NCBI GenBank assembly: GCA_965215035.1
Contig: OZ244040.1
Span: 2,790,001-2,854,000 of the forward strand
Reading direction: 5' to 3'
DNA length: 64,000 nucleotides
Source of the DNA: Azophilus sp965215035
GTDB taxonomy: Bacteria > Pseudomonadota > Gammaproteobacteria > Pseudomonadales > Azotimanducaceae
Shown here: piece after piece, positions 15,340-23,327 of the stretch
Numbering within the stretch: position 1 is the stretch's first letter
Layout of the letters: the number at the start of each line of letters is the position of its first letter
Made by a program: the position numbers and the translations under genes
The notes under the pieces: model-generated
The model's input: the letters and a program-made list of their open reading frames with translations, nothing else
What the model was told of the DNA's origin: nothing
Databases searched by the model: none

Positions 15340-16929
15340 TTGAGCACTCCCTTGCCGAGCGATATCCACGATCAGCAACTGCTGATCATCGACTTCGGTT
15401 CCCAGTACACCCAGTTGATCGCCCGCCGGGTGCGGGAGGTGGGCGTATATTGCGAGATCCTGCCGTTCGATCACCCCCCTGAACGCCTGACCGCGCACAT
15501 TCGCAAGGCGCGGGGCATCGTGCTGTCCGGCGGCCCGGAGTCGGTTACCGAGGGCGCTTCCCCGCGCATACCGGCCAAGGTGCTTGAGGCCGACCGGCCC
15601 GTACTCGGTATCTGCTACGGCATGCAGGCCATGGCCGTCCAGCTTGGCGGCGAGGTCGGTGCCTCTAACCGTCGTGAGTTCGGCCACGCGGCGGTGCGGG
15701 TGGTAAGCGGGTCGCGCCTCTTGGGAGCGCTCGATTGCAACCCGGGCAACCGACTGCCGGTGTGGATGAGTCATGGCGACAAGGTCACCCTGGCACCGCC
15801 GGGTTTCCGCGTGACGGCGTCGACGGACAATGCGCCGATTGCCGCCATGGAGCATGAGACAAGGCCCTGGTTCGGCCTGCAATTCCATCCCGAGGTGACC
15901 CATACCCGCCAGGGCGACGAGATCTATCGGCGTTTTGCCCTGGACATCTGCGGCTGCGACGGACTGTGGACGCCGGGCAATATCGTTGCCGATGCGGTGC
16001 GCAATGCCCGCCGGCTGATCGGTGACGGGCGTGTGGTGCTTGGTCTCTCCGGTGGTGTGGATTCCAGCGTGGTGGCGGCGCTGTTGTCCAGGGCCGTTGG
16101 CGAGCAGCTCACCTGTGTCTTCGTTGACAACGGCCTGCTGCGCAAAAGCGAGCGCGAAGAGGTGGAAGCCACCTTCGCTCCGTCGAATGCCCTGAACCTC
16201 AATCTGGTCACGGTAGACGCCCGCGCCGAGTTCTACGCGAAGCTCGCAGGCATTGCGGAACCCGAAGCCAAGCGCAAGGCGATCGGCACGACCTTCATCG
16301 ATGTGTTCGAGCGGGAGGCGAAGAAGCTAGAGAACGTATCTTGGCTCGCCCAGGGCACCATCTACCCCGATGTTATCGAATCCGCCGCCGGTAGCCACGG
16401 CAAGGCCCAGGTTATCAAGTCGCACCACAATGTGGGGGGGCTGCCGGAGCGGATGTCGTTTCGGCTCATCGAACCGCTTCGGGAACTCTTCAAGGACGAG
16501 GTGCGCAGGATTGGCCTGCATCTCGGGTTGCCGCGCGAACTGGTGTACCGACACCCGTTCCCCGGGCCGGGCCTTGGCGTGCGCGTGCTAGGCGAGGTGC
16601 GGCCCCGCTACTGCGACATCCTGCGCGAAGCGGATGCCATATTCATCGAGGAACTCAGGGCCGCCGACTACTATGACCGGGTCAGCCAGGCGTTTGCCGT
16701 CTTTGTGCCGGTTAACTCGGTCGGCGTGGTGGGGGACGCTCGGCGCTACGAGCCGGTGATCGCGTTGCGCGCGGTGGAAACCATCGACTTCATGACCGCC
16801 CGCTGGGCACATCTGCCCTATGCGCTGATCGAGCGCGTTTCCAATCGCATCGTCAACGAGATCGCGTCGATCTCCAGGGTGGTATACGACGTTTCCAGCA
16901 AGCCGCCGGCGACTATCGAGTGGGAGTAA
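15340..16929 (+). CDS. guaA: GMP synthase (glutamine-hydrolysing)
   Basis: 529 residues. It converts XMP to GMP with ATP and glutamine. The N-terminal class I amidotransferase has its nucleophile C92 in LGICYGMQAM and the H..E pair in QFHPEVTHT. The PP-loop ATP pyrophosphatase has L236-SGGVDSS. The C-terminal dimerisation domain is seen in RHPFPGPGLGVRVLGEV and YDVSSKPPATIEWE. The start appears to be TTG 15340 (MSTPLPSDIHDQQLLIIDFG); no ATG fits, and the ribosome-binding site is poor. It is the last gene of guaBA. In many gammaproteobacteria tadA or purL lies close by, but here about 10 kb of accessory DNA intervenes. Confidence 0.96.
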   Translation: MSTPLPSDIHDQQLLIIDFGSQYTQLIARRVREVGVYCEILPFDHPPERLTAHIRKARGIVLSGGPESVTEGASPRIPAKVLEADRPVLGICYGMQAMAVQLGGEVGASNRREFGHAAVRVVSGSRLLGALDCNPGNRLPVWMSHGDKVTLAPPGFRVTASTDNAPIAAMEHETRPWFGLQFHPEVTHTRQGDEIYRRFALDICGCDGLWTPGNIVADAVRNARRLIGDGRVVLGLSGGVDSSVVAALLSRAVGEQLTCVFVDNGLLRKSEREEVEATFAPSNALNLNLVTVDARAEFYAKLAGIAEPEAKRKAIGTTFIDVFEREAKKLENVSWLAQGTIYPDVIESAAGSHGKAQVIKSHHNVGGLPERMSFRLIEPLRELFKDEVRRIGLHLGLPRELVYRHPFPGPGLGVRVLGEVRPRYCDILREADAIFIEELRAADYYDRVSQAFAVFVPVNSVGVVGDARRYEPVIALRAVETIDFMTARWAHLPYALIERVSNRIVNEIASISRVVYDVSSKPPATIEWE

Positions 16930-16982
16930 TAGGGTGACGCTAACCTATTGATGTATATAGGTTTGTGAGTTGCAAAGAAGTT

Positions 16983-17011
16983 ACAAAGAGCCCCGTTTTT
17001 TGGGGCTTTGT
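16983..17011 (+). terminator. Hairpin after guaA, probable terminator
   Basis: acaaag-a-gcccc / ggggc-tttgt forms an imperfect stem with the T-run (gtttttt) in its loop, 54 bases past the guaA stop. There is no T-run after the stem on the plus strand, so this may be a bidirectional or processed end rather than a classical terminator. Confidence 0.45.
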
Positions 17012-17142
17012 TACAAGCGGTGGCGATTATTGCGCATCATAAGGATCATGTATAAGTGCTGAGCGTACTTGATGCTGTCTGCTCTGGCCGCAATACTCCC
17101 TTGAACTGTAAGCGCCGTTGGATCGACCTCCTTCCTCGACAT
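17011..17142 (-). CDS. Possible small ORF (43 residues)
   Basis: ATG 17142 opens a 43-codon frame (MSRKEVDPTALTVQGSIAAR..) ending in TAA next to the hairpin at 16983-17011. The composition is protein-like and AGGAAGG-like purines lie inside its start, but no family or ribosome-binding site upstream is evident. It may be a small gene or the remnant of one at the edge of the AT-richer island. Confidence 0.2.
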   Translation of the reverse strand: MSRKEVDPTALTVQGSIAARADSIKYAQHLYMILMMRNNRHRL

Positions 17143-17545
17143 AGTATTGCACCCACGATGCTGATGTTTCAGGCCCTTTGAGTTTGAAAGGGCATACTAT
17201 GAGAGCAACAGACGGTCAGGCTTAATGACTAACTAAGCAAAATGGTCTCGTGAAAAACCGTAGTGATTCAATAAGACAATATGATGTCACATGTATTCTG
17301 CCTTTGTGTGATGCTTCTTTGTGGTGAACTTGATGCCGATGATTCTTGCAATTTCAGCGCTATGCAGTAATGTGCATTTATTCGAATACTGCGATTTCAA
17401 CTTAAATTGAAGCTTGGATGACACGTGTTGAAGCATACAAAAAGGATATCGCCCATAGGCACAGATACCAAAAAATATAAGAGGGATATAAGCGCTTTGT
17501 CATTTGCTTCAATTTAGTTGTCAACTCGAGCTTTTTTGCTGAAAC
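17143..17545. other. AT-rich gene-free stretch at the left edge of the copper island
   Basis: I see no gene. Base composition is clearly more AT-rich than guaA or tadA, marking the start of imported DNA. One small hairpin, GCCCTTT-gagtttg-AAAGGGC, lies near 17179-17200. No att-site duplication or terminal repeat could be identified by eye. Confidence 0.4.
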
Positions 17546-17659
17546 ATGAGGTGGCATCTAACCTTGGCCGGCGCGCTTTGGGGGTTGGTGGCCTGGGCTG
17601 TGGTGGCTGGCTTTTCCGGGTGGTTGCTTGCCGCTATTTATAACCGGTTGCTGACTTGA
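17546..17659 (+). CDS. Small membrane peptide, DUF5676/holin-like C-terminus
   Basis: 37 residues (MRWHLTLAGALWGLVAWAVV..AAIYNRLLT), one hydrophobic span. The G-A-x-W-G-x-x..G..L-A-x-x-Y-N-x-L pattern resembles the C-terminal helix of small membrane proteins (DUF5676-like) that accompany heavy-metal genes. It is either a very short version or the surviving tail of a longer protein; the frame is closed by TGA just upstream of the ATG. It sits 86 bases before the YHS gene in the copper island. Confidence 0.4.
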   Translation: MRWHLTLAGALWGLVAWAVVAGFSGWLLAAIYNRLLT

Positions 17660-17745
17660 GTCATGATGATGTGAACAAATTCCTTTTGAGTTCAGCATCT
17701 GCCATGCATGAGCAATGTTAATTCCGCCTCTTAAAGGTGAAGTCT

Positions 17746-18243
17746 ATGAGCAAACTTGGATTCACAATACATTGCCCCGTCTGTCATATGACCGAGATAA
17801 ATCGATCCCTGTAGCTCAATTATCAGGGCGTCGATCACTACTTTTGCTCGTCTCAGTGTCTGGAGCGATTTAAAGAACATCCTCACCTGTTTGTGGGCGA
17901 CCCAAAACATGGCTCGTCGCCAAAGCAAAAGGGGCAGACAGTGTGGAAAAAGCGTCGTATTGGTTTCGCAAGGCCTGTTAGCGACGAACTCAAAGCCGTA
18001 CTGGAACAATCTCTTTTGTCACTGATGGGAGTGGAAACGCTGGTATTTGAAAAGGCCTGTCTCTGTGTCACTTATGATCTTCTGCGAGTCCCCCTGGGAC
18101 AGATCGAAATGACTATTGAGCAGACTGCAGCTAATTTTCGCTCTGGAGTGGTGGAGCGAGTCAAGCGAGGATTTATTCATTACAGTGAGGAGTTTGAACT
18201 CGATAACCTGGCACATCCTGGTGACAGTAGTGGCTGCCATTGA
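17746..18243 (+). pseudogene. YHS-domain metal-binding protein with in-frame amber stop
   Basis: ATG 17746, with aaaggtga upstream, opens a frame that would encode about 165 residues but for TAG at 17812-17814 (codon 23). The N-terminal part is a YHS/TRASH-like heavy-metal domain, HCPVCHMTE..(stop)..LNYQGVDHYFCSSQCLERF, with the four Cys in C-x2-C / C-x3-C form. The second part (about residues 65-150) contains VETLVFEKACLCVTYDLLRV, suggestive of a ferredoxin-like metal-binding fold, and ends GDSSGCH. The interruption falls in the loop between the two Cys pairs. Translation could restart at GTG 17893 but would lose the YHS domain. The context (copA, copB) suggests a copper-binding accessory. 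Confidence 0.65.
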
Positions 18244-18264
18244 GTTAGCGGGCTAGGGGAAGGA

Positions 18265-18378
18265 ATGGCAAGCGAGATTGAGACTGTCCTTCGTTCGCTG
18301 ACTGTTGTCGTATTCTTATTTTGCATGTCTTGCATGATATTCCAATATGACGGGCATAAGAGTACCTCTAGGTGTTAA
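18265..18378 (+). CDS. Possible small Cys-containing membrane protein
   Basis: 37 residues after a good ribosome-binding site (ggggaagga next to ATG 18265). The hydrophobic core VVVFLFCMSCMIF carries C-x2-C inside a single membrane span. It follows the YHS gene by 21 bases on the same strand, so it may belong to that transcript and help metal handling. The call rests on the ribosome-binding site and hydrophobicity only; no family is recognised. Confidence 0.35.
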   Translation: MASEIETVLRSLTVVVFLFCMSCMIFQYDGHKSTSRC

Positions 18379-18419
18379 TACTGTTTTTCTTATGCGCCCT
18401 AAGCAAAGAGGTTGTCTTC

Positions 18420-18799
18420 TCAGTGCGCATGCGCATTTATCGCTTGCCCTCTTGCTGTCAGTATTTGGTATTGGTCCTCTGACAGCGACGGCAGCCGCTG
18501 CAGAAAGGCCACCATATTCCAGATGCGCTCGTCACTGTGGGTAGGCCCCCACGCCGGCATGCCCGATGCCTTGATACCGTGTTTAATAACCCAGAACTGG
18601 CGTTGGATCGCCGCATCATCTTTATTTCCATGCTCATCACTACCGCTGCCATGTTCATGCCCATGGGATTCTGCGGTCAGGTTAGGCGGAGAAGGATACA
18701 GGCCAATGGTGAAGTCACTGTCTTTTTTCCCGGCTTGAGATGGCATCCGGCGCACATGTCGTTGTAGTCAGCACCACCAGCCAGTAAACGATCAGGCAT
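18420..18799 (-). pseudogene. Cytochrome c-like protein, truncated and frameshifted
   Basis: Read from ATG 18799 the frame gives MPDRLLAGGADYNDM-CAGCH-LKPGKK with the heme-binding C16-A-G-C19-H20. At an A-run (18722-18728 region) the frame is lost and the rest (DSDFTIGLYPSPPNLT, FWVIKHGIKASGMPAWG, IWNMVAFLQRLPSLS) continues one frame away to the stop at 18420. Adding one A restores a single protein. The K-x-S-G-M-P-x-W-G block carries the axial Met. Such cytochromes occur beside copA/copB in copper islands. No signal peptide is present, so the N-terminus is probably lost too. Confidence 0.65.
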
Positions 18800-18821
18800 A
18801 TTGACCAAGCAGTGTTAATAA

Positions 18822-19667
18822 TTAAAACCAGAACCTGAGACCTGCAAAAATCTGGGTGTCAGAGCGGTCCTCGCCCGTTGCACGCCGGTAATCCGCCGTA
18901 TCGCCAAAGGCGCTCGTCCACTCTACGCCGATGTAGGGAGCGAACTGGCGACTGAACTCATAGCGCAGGCGTAGACCCAACGCGAGATCTGACAGTCCGG
19001 AGCCCAGATCATTTTCCGGGTCGTCTTTCCCATACAGATTCAACTCTGCGCGGGATTGTAAAATCAGCCGTTGGGTCAGTAACAATTCGTACTCTGCTTC
19101 AGCGGCCAGTGCAGTTCGGCCGTTGTCGCCCACGTAGGCGGTAACATCCAGTTCAAACCAATAGGGGGCAAGCCCCTGTATACCCATTGCCAGCCACTGA
19201 CGATCTTTACTCTCGTCGTATTGGTCGAGCCGCACGCCGAGTTGAGTATCGAAATAGGCGTTCAGCGCGTATCCCCAGAGCAGATCGGTTGAGCTTTCCT
19301 CCAACCTGCCGTCTGTGATATCGCCCTCAGCCTTGACGACAAAGCGGTCATAGGTGGTGCCGTACCAGGCCTGGAGGTCGTAAACCGTGGTTTCACTGTC
19401 TTCCTGGTATTCGAAACGGTCTCCCAGCACTGCCCAAAAGGCATGTTCGTCCGCCATCTTGAGTTGTCGCGGTCCTGATTGTGCGTAGGGCCCCCCGGTG
19501 AGTGTGTTGCCGTCAGAGTAAGCATGCGGATCGCGGGCGTCAGCTGGTGCGGTGCCGCCTTGCATCTGCATCTCTCCGTGATCCATCTGCGCCAAGGCAT
19601 AATTGATTTGCAAGGTGCCTACAGATAGCACCACCGCCGTTAACCGGTTCATTATCTTCAGCTTCAT
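18822..19667 (-). CDS. copB: Copper resistance outer-membrane protein CopB
   Basis: 281 residues from ATG 19667, which overlaps the copA stop (ATGA). A signal peptide (MKLKIMNRLTAVVLSVGTL..) precedes a short Met/His-rich segment (QMDHGEMQMQGG) and the CopB/PcoB domain: FWAVLGDRFEYQED, LLWGYALNAYFDTQLGVR, GLAPYWFELDVTAYVG, YEFSRQFAPYIGVEW, ending in a Phe typical of outer-membrane beta barrels (FAGLRFWF). It works with CopA in copper sequestration or export across the envelope. The upstream in-frame extension to 19721 lies within copA and is not used. Confidence 0.93.
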   Translation of the reverse strand: MKLKIMNRLTAVVLSVGTLQINYALAQMDHGEMQMQGGTAPADARDPHAYSDGNTLTGGPYAQSGPRQLKMADEHAFWAVLGDRFEYQEDSETTVYDLQAWYGTTYDRFVVKAEGDITDGRLEESSTDLLWGYALNAYFDTQLGVRLDQYDESKDRQWLAMGIQGLAPYWFELDVTAYVGDNGRTALAAEAEYELLLTQRLILQSRAELNLYGKDDPENDLGSGLSDLALGLRLRYEFSRQFAPYIGVEWTSAFGDTADYRRATGEDRSDTQIFAGLRFWF

Positions 19668-21544
19668 GACACGACCACCTCGCGGAACATGCCCGCATCC
19701 ATATGGAACAGTAGATGGCAATGCCAGGCCCAGCGGCCCAGGTCATGTGGAGTGGTGAGGTAACTGATACGTTGGGCTGGTTGCACAGGAATAGTGTGGC
19801 GACGTACCCGCAACTCGCCCTGATCGGTTTCCAGTTCACTCCACATGCCATGTAAATGCATGGGGTGAGTCATCATGGTGTCGTTTTGCAAAACGATTCT
19901 GACCCGTTCGTTATGGCGCAGGGATACTGGCGTGCTTTTGCCAAATTCGAGCCCGTCAAAGGACCAGCTGTAACGTTCCATGTTACCCGTAAGGTGAAGT
20001 TCCAGTTCCTTCACCGGCGTGCGAGGGTCGTCCAGCACGCCGTCGATGGATTTTAAATCCGCTAGGGTCAGTACACGGTGGCCTTTTGGTCGCAATCCTT
20101 TCAGGCTTAAGTCGCGTAGGCCGATGCCGGGGTCGTCCAGGTTGGTGCGCGGCATATCGACGCGCATATCCACGGATGGGCCGTACTCTGTACGTGCGTG
20201 GCGTACTGTGGGCGAGGGCTTGGTGAGAGCGCTGTGTTTAGCGTGGCTCATGCCCTGCATGTCGTGACCCGCGTGCTGACTATGATCCATGGCCATGCCG
20301 CCGTGCATACTGGAGTGGTCCATGCCACCCATATCCATCGCACTATGATCCATGCCCTTGTGGTTCATCCCTTCATGGCTCACTCCCTGGTGATTCATAG
20401 CGCCCATCATATCGGCCATGGTCAGCCACTCGACCGGATCAAGTGTTGGTATTGGCGCCGAGAGCCCCTGCCGCGTGGCCAGCGTACCTTTGGCGTAGCC
20501 ACTGCGATCCATGCTCTGTGCGAAAATCGTGTAGGCATCGTCCTGCGGTTCAACCAGTACATCGTAGGTTTCCCCTGGGCCAAAACGGAATTCATCCACC
20601 GTTACCGGTTCCACATTCTGGCCATCAGCCTGGATAACAGTCAATTTCAAACCGGGAATACGCACGTCGTAAAAACTATTGCTGGCGGCATTGATAAAAC
20701 GCAGACGTACGTAGTCTCCTTGATTAAATAATCCAGTCCAATTGCCAGCGGGCGTTGTTCCGTTCATCAAGAACGTCATCGTAGCCGCAGAAAGATCGGC
20801 AAGATCTGTGGGGTTCATGCGCATTTGGTTCCACATCTGTCGCTTTTCGAGAGCGGCTTGCAAACCCATGCTCGAAACATCACGGGTAAAGTCAAAAAAC
20901 GTGGGCTGGTTGAAGTTGTAAACATCGCTCTGAACTTTCAGTTTGCTGAAGGCATGCATTGGGTCTTCATCCGTCCAGTCGGAGAGCTGTACCACATGAT
21001 CCTGATCTGCGCTGTGCCGCTCCCCTGGTGGGGGCTCGATAATCAGCGCGCCGTACATGCCGGTCATTTCCTGGAAACCGGAGTGGCTGTGATACCAGTA
21101 GGTGCCACTTTGGCGCAGCTTGAATCGGTATACAAAGGTTTCCCCTGGTGCGATGCCTTTGAAGCTGATACCAGGCACACCGTCCATTTGGAATGGTAGC
21201 AAGATGCCGTGCCAGTGGATGGATGTGGGTATGGGCAGACGATTGGTCACGTGGATCGTCACGTCATCGCCCTCTCGCAGGCGCAGGGTTGGTGCCGGAA
21301 TCGATCCATTGATGGTGGTCGCCATCCGGGAGACGCCGGTAAAATTGACTGGCGTTTCGGCGATCACCAGATCGATGTCACGGCCAGTGAGCACAGGTGC
21401 TGAGCCGAGTGCAGTTGCACTTTTTACGGCAGCCTGCAACCAGGATGGTGTGGCGGCCAGTACGCCACCGGCTGCCAGGCCTTGCACAAATCGGCGGCGA
21501 CTGAGCTGCCAGGCCGGCTTGGGTCGGAGAAACCATGAGGTCAT
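19664..21544 (-). CDS. copA: Copper resistance multicopper oxidase CopA
   Basis: 626 residues. It is a periplasmic multicopper oxidase that oxidises and binds copper. A twin-arginine signal (S15-RRRFVQGL) precedes three cupredoxin domains. The copper ligands are in SIHWHGILLP, YWYHSHSGFQ, HPMHLHGMW and WHCHLLFHMDAGM. A Met/His-rich insertion (repeats such as MDHSAMDMGGMDHSSMHGGM, about residues 380-430) is typical of CopA. It is co-transcribed with copB (ATGA overlap). The promoter region is shared with the truncated copR and holds a cop box at 21634-21649. The product looks complete, although its dedicated regulator is lost. Confidence 0.96.
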   Translation of the reverse strand: MTSWFLRPKPAWQLSRRRFVQGLAAGGVLAATPSWLQAAVKSATALGSAPVLTGRDIDLVIAETPVNFTGVSRMATTINGSIPAPTLRLREGDDVTIHVTNRLPIPTSIHWHGILLPFQMDGVPGISFKGIAPGETFVYRFKLRQSGTYWYHSHSGFQEMTGMYGALIIEPPPGERHSADQDHVVQLSDWTDEDPMHAFSKLKVQSDVYNFNQPTFFDFTRDVSSMGLQAALEKRQMWNQMRMNPTDLADLSAATMTFLMNGTTPAGNWTGLFNQGDYVRLRFINAASNSFYDVRIPGLKLTVIQADGQNVEPVTVDEFRFGPGETYDVLVEPQDDAYTIFAQSMDRSGYAKGTLATRQGLSAPIPTLDPVEWLTMADMMGAMNHQGVSHEGMNHKGMDHSAMDMGGMDHSSMHGGMAMDHSQHAGHDMQGMSHAKHSALTKPSPTVRHARTEYGPSVDMRVDMPRTNLDDPGIGLRDLSLKGLRPKGHRVLTLADLKSIDGVLDDPRTPVKELELHLTGNMERYSWSFDGLEFGKSTPVSLRHNERVRIVLQNDTMMTHPMHLHGMWSELETDQGELRVRRHTIPVQPAQRISYLTTPHDLGRWAWHCHLLFHMDAGMFREVVVS

Positions 21545-21633
21545 TCGTCAATCTCTTGTTGGATAAGAAGGGTTGTTCCACGTTGTCATTCCGCATACTA
21601 GCCAGCCATGCCTGTCACCGGCATGACTCCAGA

Positions 21634-21649
21634 ATGACAAAGTTGTAAT
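21634..21649. promoter_or_regulatory. Cop/Cus box (CopR/CusR operator)
   Basis: ATGACAAAGTTGTAAT matches the CusR/CopR-type palindrome ATGACAA-N2-TTGTCAT with one mismatch. It lies between divergent copA and the copR fragment, where the response regulator would activate both. Confidence 0.6.
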
Positions 21650-21727
21650 CTGGGCGTCATCTTCTTGTGGGTAAGCCGGGTTTAGGCTGTTTCCAAACCC
21701 ATTCTGAAACGGCGGAGCAGGGCAACG

Positions 21728-21799
21728 ATGCGGCTATTGGTGGTCGAAGACGAAATCAAGACGGGCGATTATTTACAGCAGGGCCTGACCGAAGCGGGC
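21728..21799 (+). pseudogene. copR: CopR/CusR response regulator, 24-codon fragment
   Basis: MRLLVVEDEIKTGDYLQQGL-TEAG is the exact N-terminus of CopR/CusR-type response regulators (receiver strand beta1 and the acidic pair E-D). After codon 24 homology ends and the antisense of a transposase begins, so the phosphorylation site, the DNA-binding domain and the partner kinase are gone. Confidence 0.8.
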
Positions 21800-22638
21800 A
21801 TGACGCCAACCCTTCAAGTCGCGCTTGACCTGCTCGACGGTGCTGACATCCACCGTATTGCCGGGAAAGATCCAGTGGCACACCGGCAACCCGTCGCGGG
21901 TCACCGCCAGACCCACCACGAGCTGTGGGGCGTCGTCGCGGCCGTTCTTCGACTTGCCGCGCTTGCGCAGCACCCGATCGTCGCGGCCGTCCGCCGCAGG
22001 ACGGTCCCGCGGTTCGTCCTCGTCGTCGACCTCAAAGTGCAGAGAGGTTGTGTCGTAGAAGATCAACTCCACATCCGCGTTCAACAGATCCGCCATGCGG
22101 TAGTAGACCGCCTCTTCGATCGCCCGTTGGTTCGCCGCCAGGAAATCCATGGCCCGATACAGGTGGTGCAGTTCCAGCGCTTCGGTGCAGGCAATCTTCA
22201 CGTCCTCGCAGAGCCACTGTTCGTAGCAGTGCGGCTTCGAGGCCGGCGCGCAGGCCCGGTTGGCCACCATGGCGAACAGGGCGCGCTCGACGGGAAAGTC
22301 GAACTTGCGCTTGCCCAGCGCACTTCGGCGACGACCTCGTCGATGCCGAGACGGCGCCAGATCTTCTCGAGGACATGGACATCGCCGTGGGGCCACGCAT
22401 CGAGCAGGCGCCAGTTCGGCTGCGACGACACGATGTCCTCGGGGCTGCAGCGCCGCAGGATGCTGTGGGCGAGGCGTTTCAGCCGTTCGGTGACGGCTGT
22501 GTCGTCGGCGCGGCCGCAGTTGTAGACGATTCTGGCTTGGGAACGCTTCTTTTCGGGGTCCCAGACGTTCTCGGCGATCTGGAGGTGGGCGAGGGTGGAG
22601 CCGTCGGCGCGTTTCTGTCGGGACAGTCGCAAGTACAT
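21800..22638 (-). mobile_element. IS1634-type transposase relic, truncated and frameshifted
   Basis: ATG 22638 starts MYLRLSRQKRADGSTLAHLQ.., the N-terminus of IS1634/IS4-related transposases (IAENVWDPEKKRSQARIVYN). The frame is lost near 22320-22330 and the protein continues in another frame: FDFPVERALFAMVANRA, then FYDTTSLHFEVDDEDE with a catalytic Asp, then VVGLAVTRDGLPVCHWIFPGN. It stops at GWRHARFG where it joins copR; the C-terminal half with the remaining D/E residues is missing. No terminal inverted repeat or target duplication was found. An internal deletion after insertion would explain the loss of both copR and the IS end. Confidence 0.75.
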
Positions 22639-22820
22639 GTGCCTGATTATACGCCTGTAGGGCCAAGTAAATCTATTGTTTTTTGTTAATCCATGTATCT
22701 ATGAATTTTTGGGCTCAGGATCCACTTTCCGATGGATAACTTCCTGATTTTCCACGGGCCGGACTACCGGTGGAGTCGACTATGTGCCCTGCAACTGTCA
22801 AAGTCGGGTATGATCTCTTA

Positions 22821-22916
22821 ATACAAACTTTGTATGAAACACCTAGTTTATAGGCATATTCATACGAAAATTAGAGGAAAATGAAATATCTCTTATACAA
22901 AGTTAATACAAACTTT
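22821..22916. promoter_or_regulatory. ATACAAA operator-like cluster
   Basis: A perfect palindrome ATACAAA-C-TTTGTAT (22821-22835) is followed by two further ATACAAA copies at 22895 and 22906, 11 bases apart and so on the same helix face. The whole stretch 22639-23149 is AT-rich and holds no gene I can support. The sites look like a repressor operator array whose gene is gone. Confidence 0.4.
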
Positions 22917-22922
22917 TTTTTA

Positions 22923-22944
22923 AAACCCTGTTAATAAAGGGTTT
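22923..22944. other. AAACCCT hairpin
   Basis: AAACCCT-gttaataa-AGGGTTT is a perfect seven-base inverted repeat immediately after a T-run (22914-22921). Read on the minus strand it is followed by A/T-rich sequence ending in an A-run, so it could terminate transcription from the right. Confidence 0.3.
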
Positions 22945-23149
22945 CAGAGAGGTAAACCTATTGAGTGGGAATGATTGCACGTCTGGCAGTGGCTGGCGGT
23001 TACGGGCATGATCCTGGATGCGGGCAGCATCGACTTTCGGCAGTCGATCGGGCCTTCCCTAGCGCCCGCACTGTTTTGCAGATCGAGAACCATAAAGGGT
23101 AATCTGTCGATGAAGACCCGATGCCTGCCGCCGTGGCGCATACCGCAAA

Positions 23150-23327
23150 GAGGAAACTCGTGAAATCGTGCCATGCAACACAGATGGATTTGCGCCACCG
23201 CAACCGCTTGCTGGGGTTTACGAGGAAACTTGTGAACTTGTTCCATGCAACAGCGTGCTGGCGTGCGCCGGCAATGGGCGCGTCGTGGTTTGGGAGGAAA
23301 CTCGTAGAGTCATCCCACACAACCCCG
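23150..23327 (+). repeat. Three tandem repeats, 72-bp period
   Basis: Units begin at 23150, 23222 and 23294 with GAGGAAACTCGTGAAATCGT or close variants; about 30 bases of each unit are well conserved and the rest retains patches such as TGCGCC and GGTTT. The period, exactly 72, is 24 codons, and in the frame of the downstream peptidase each unit reads x-R-K-L-V-x3-H-x-T. The third copy lies inside the chosen coding start of that gene. Confidence 0.7.

Noticed and set aside
1202..17814. Alternative genetic code reading TAG as sense
   Set aside because: Several intact genes in the window end in TAG (for example purL and the LAL2 gene), so TAG is a working stop; the two cases are treated as decay or possible suppression.
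23150..23327. CRISPR array
   Set aside because: Only three units, repeats differ at several positions, and the 'spacers' share residual similarity; no cas genes. It is a tandem repeat.
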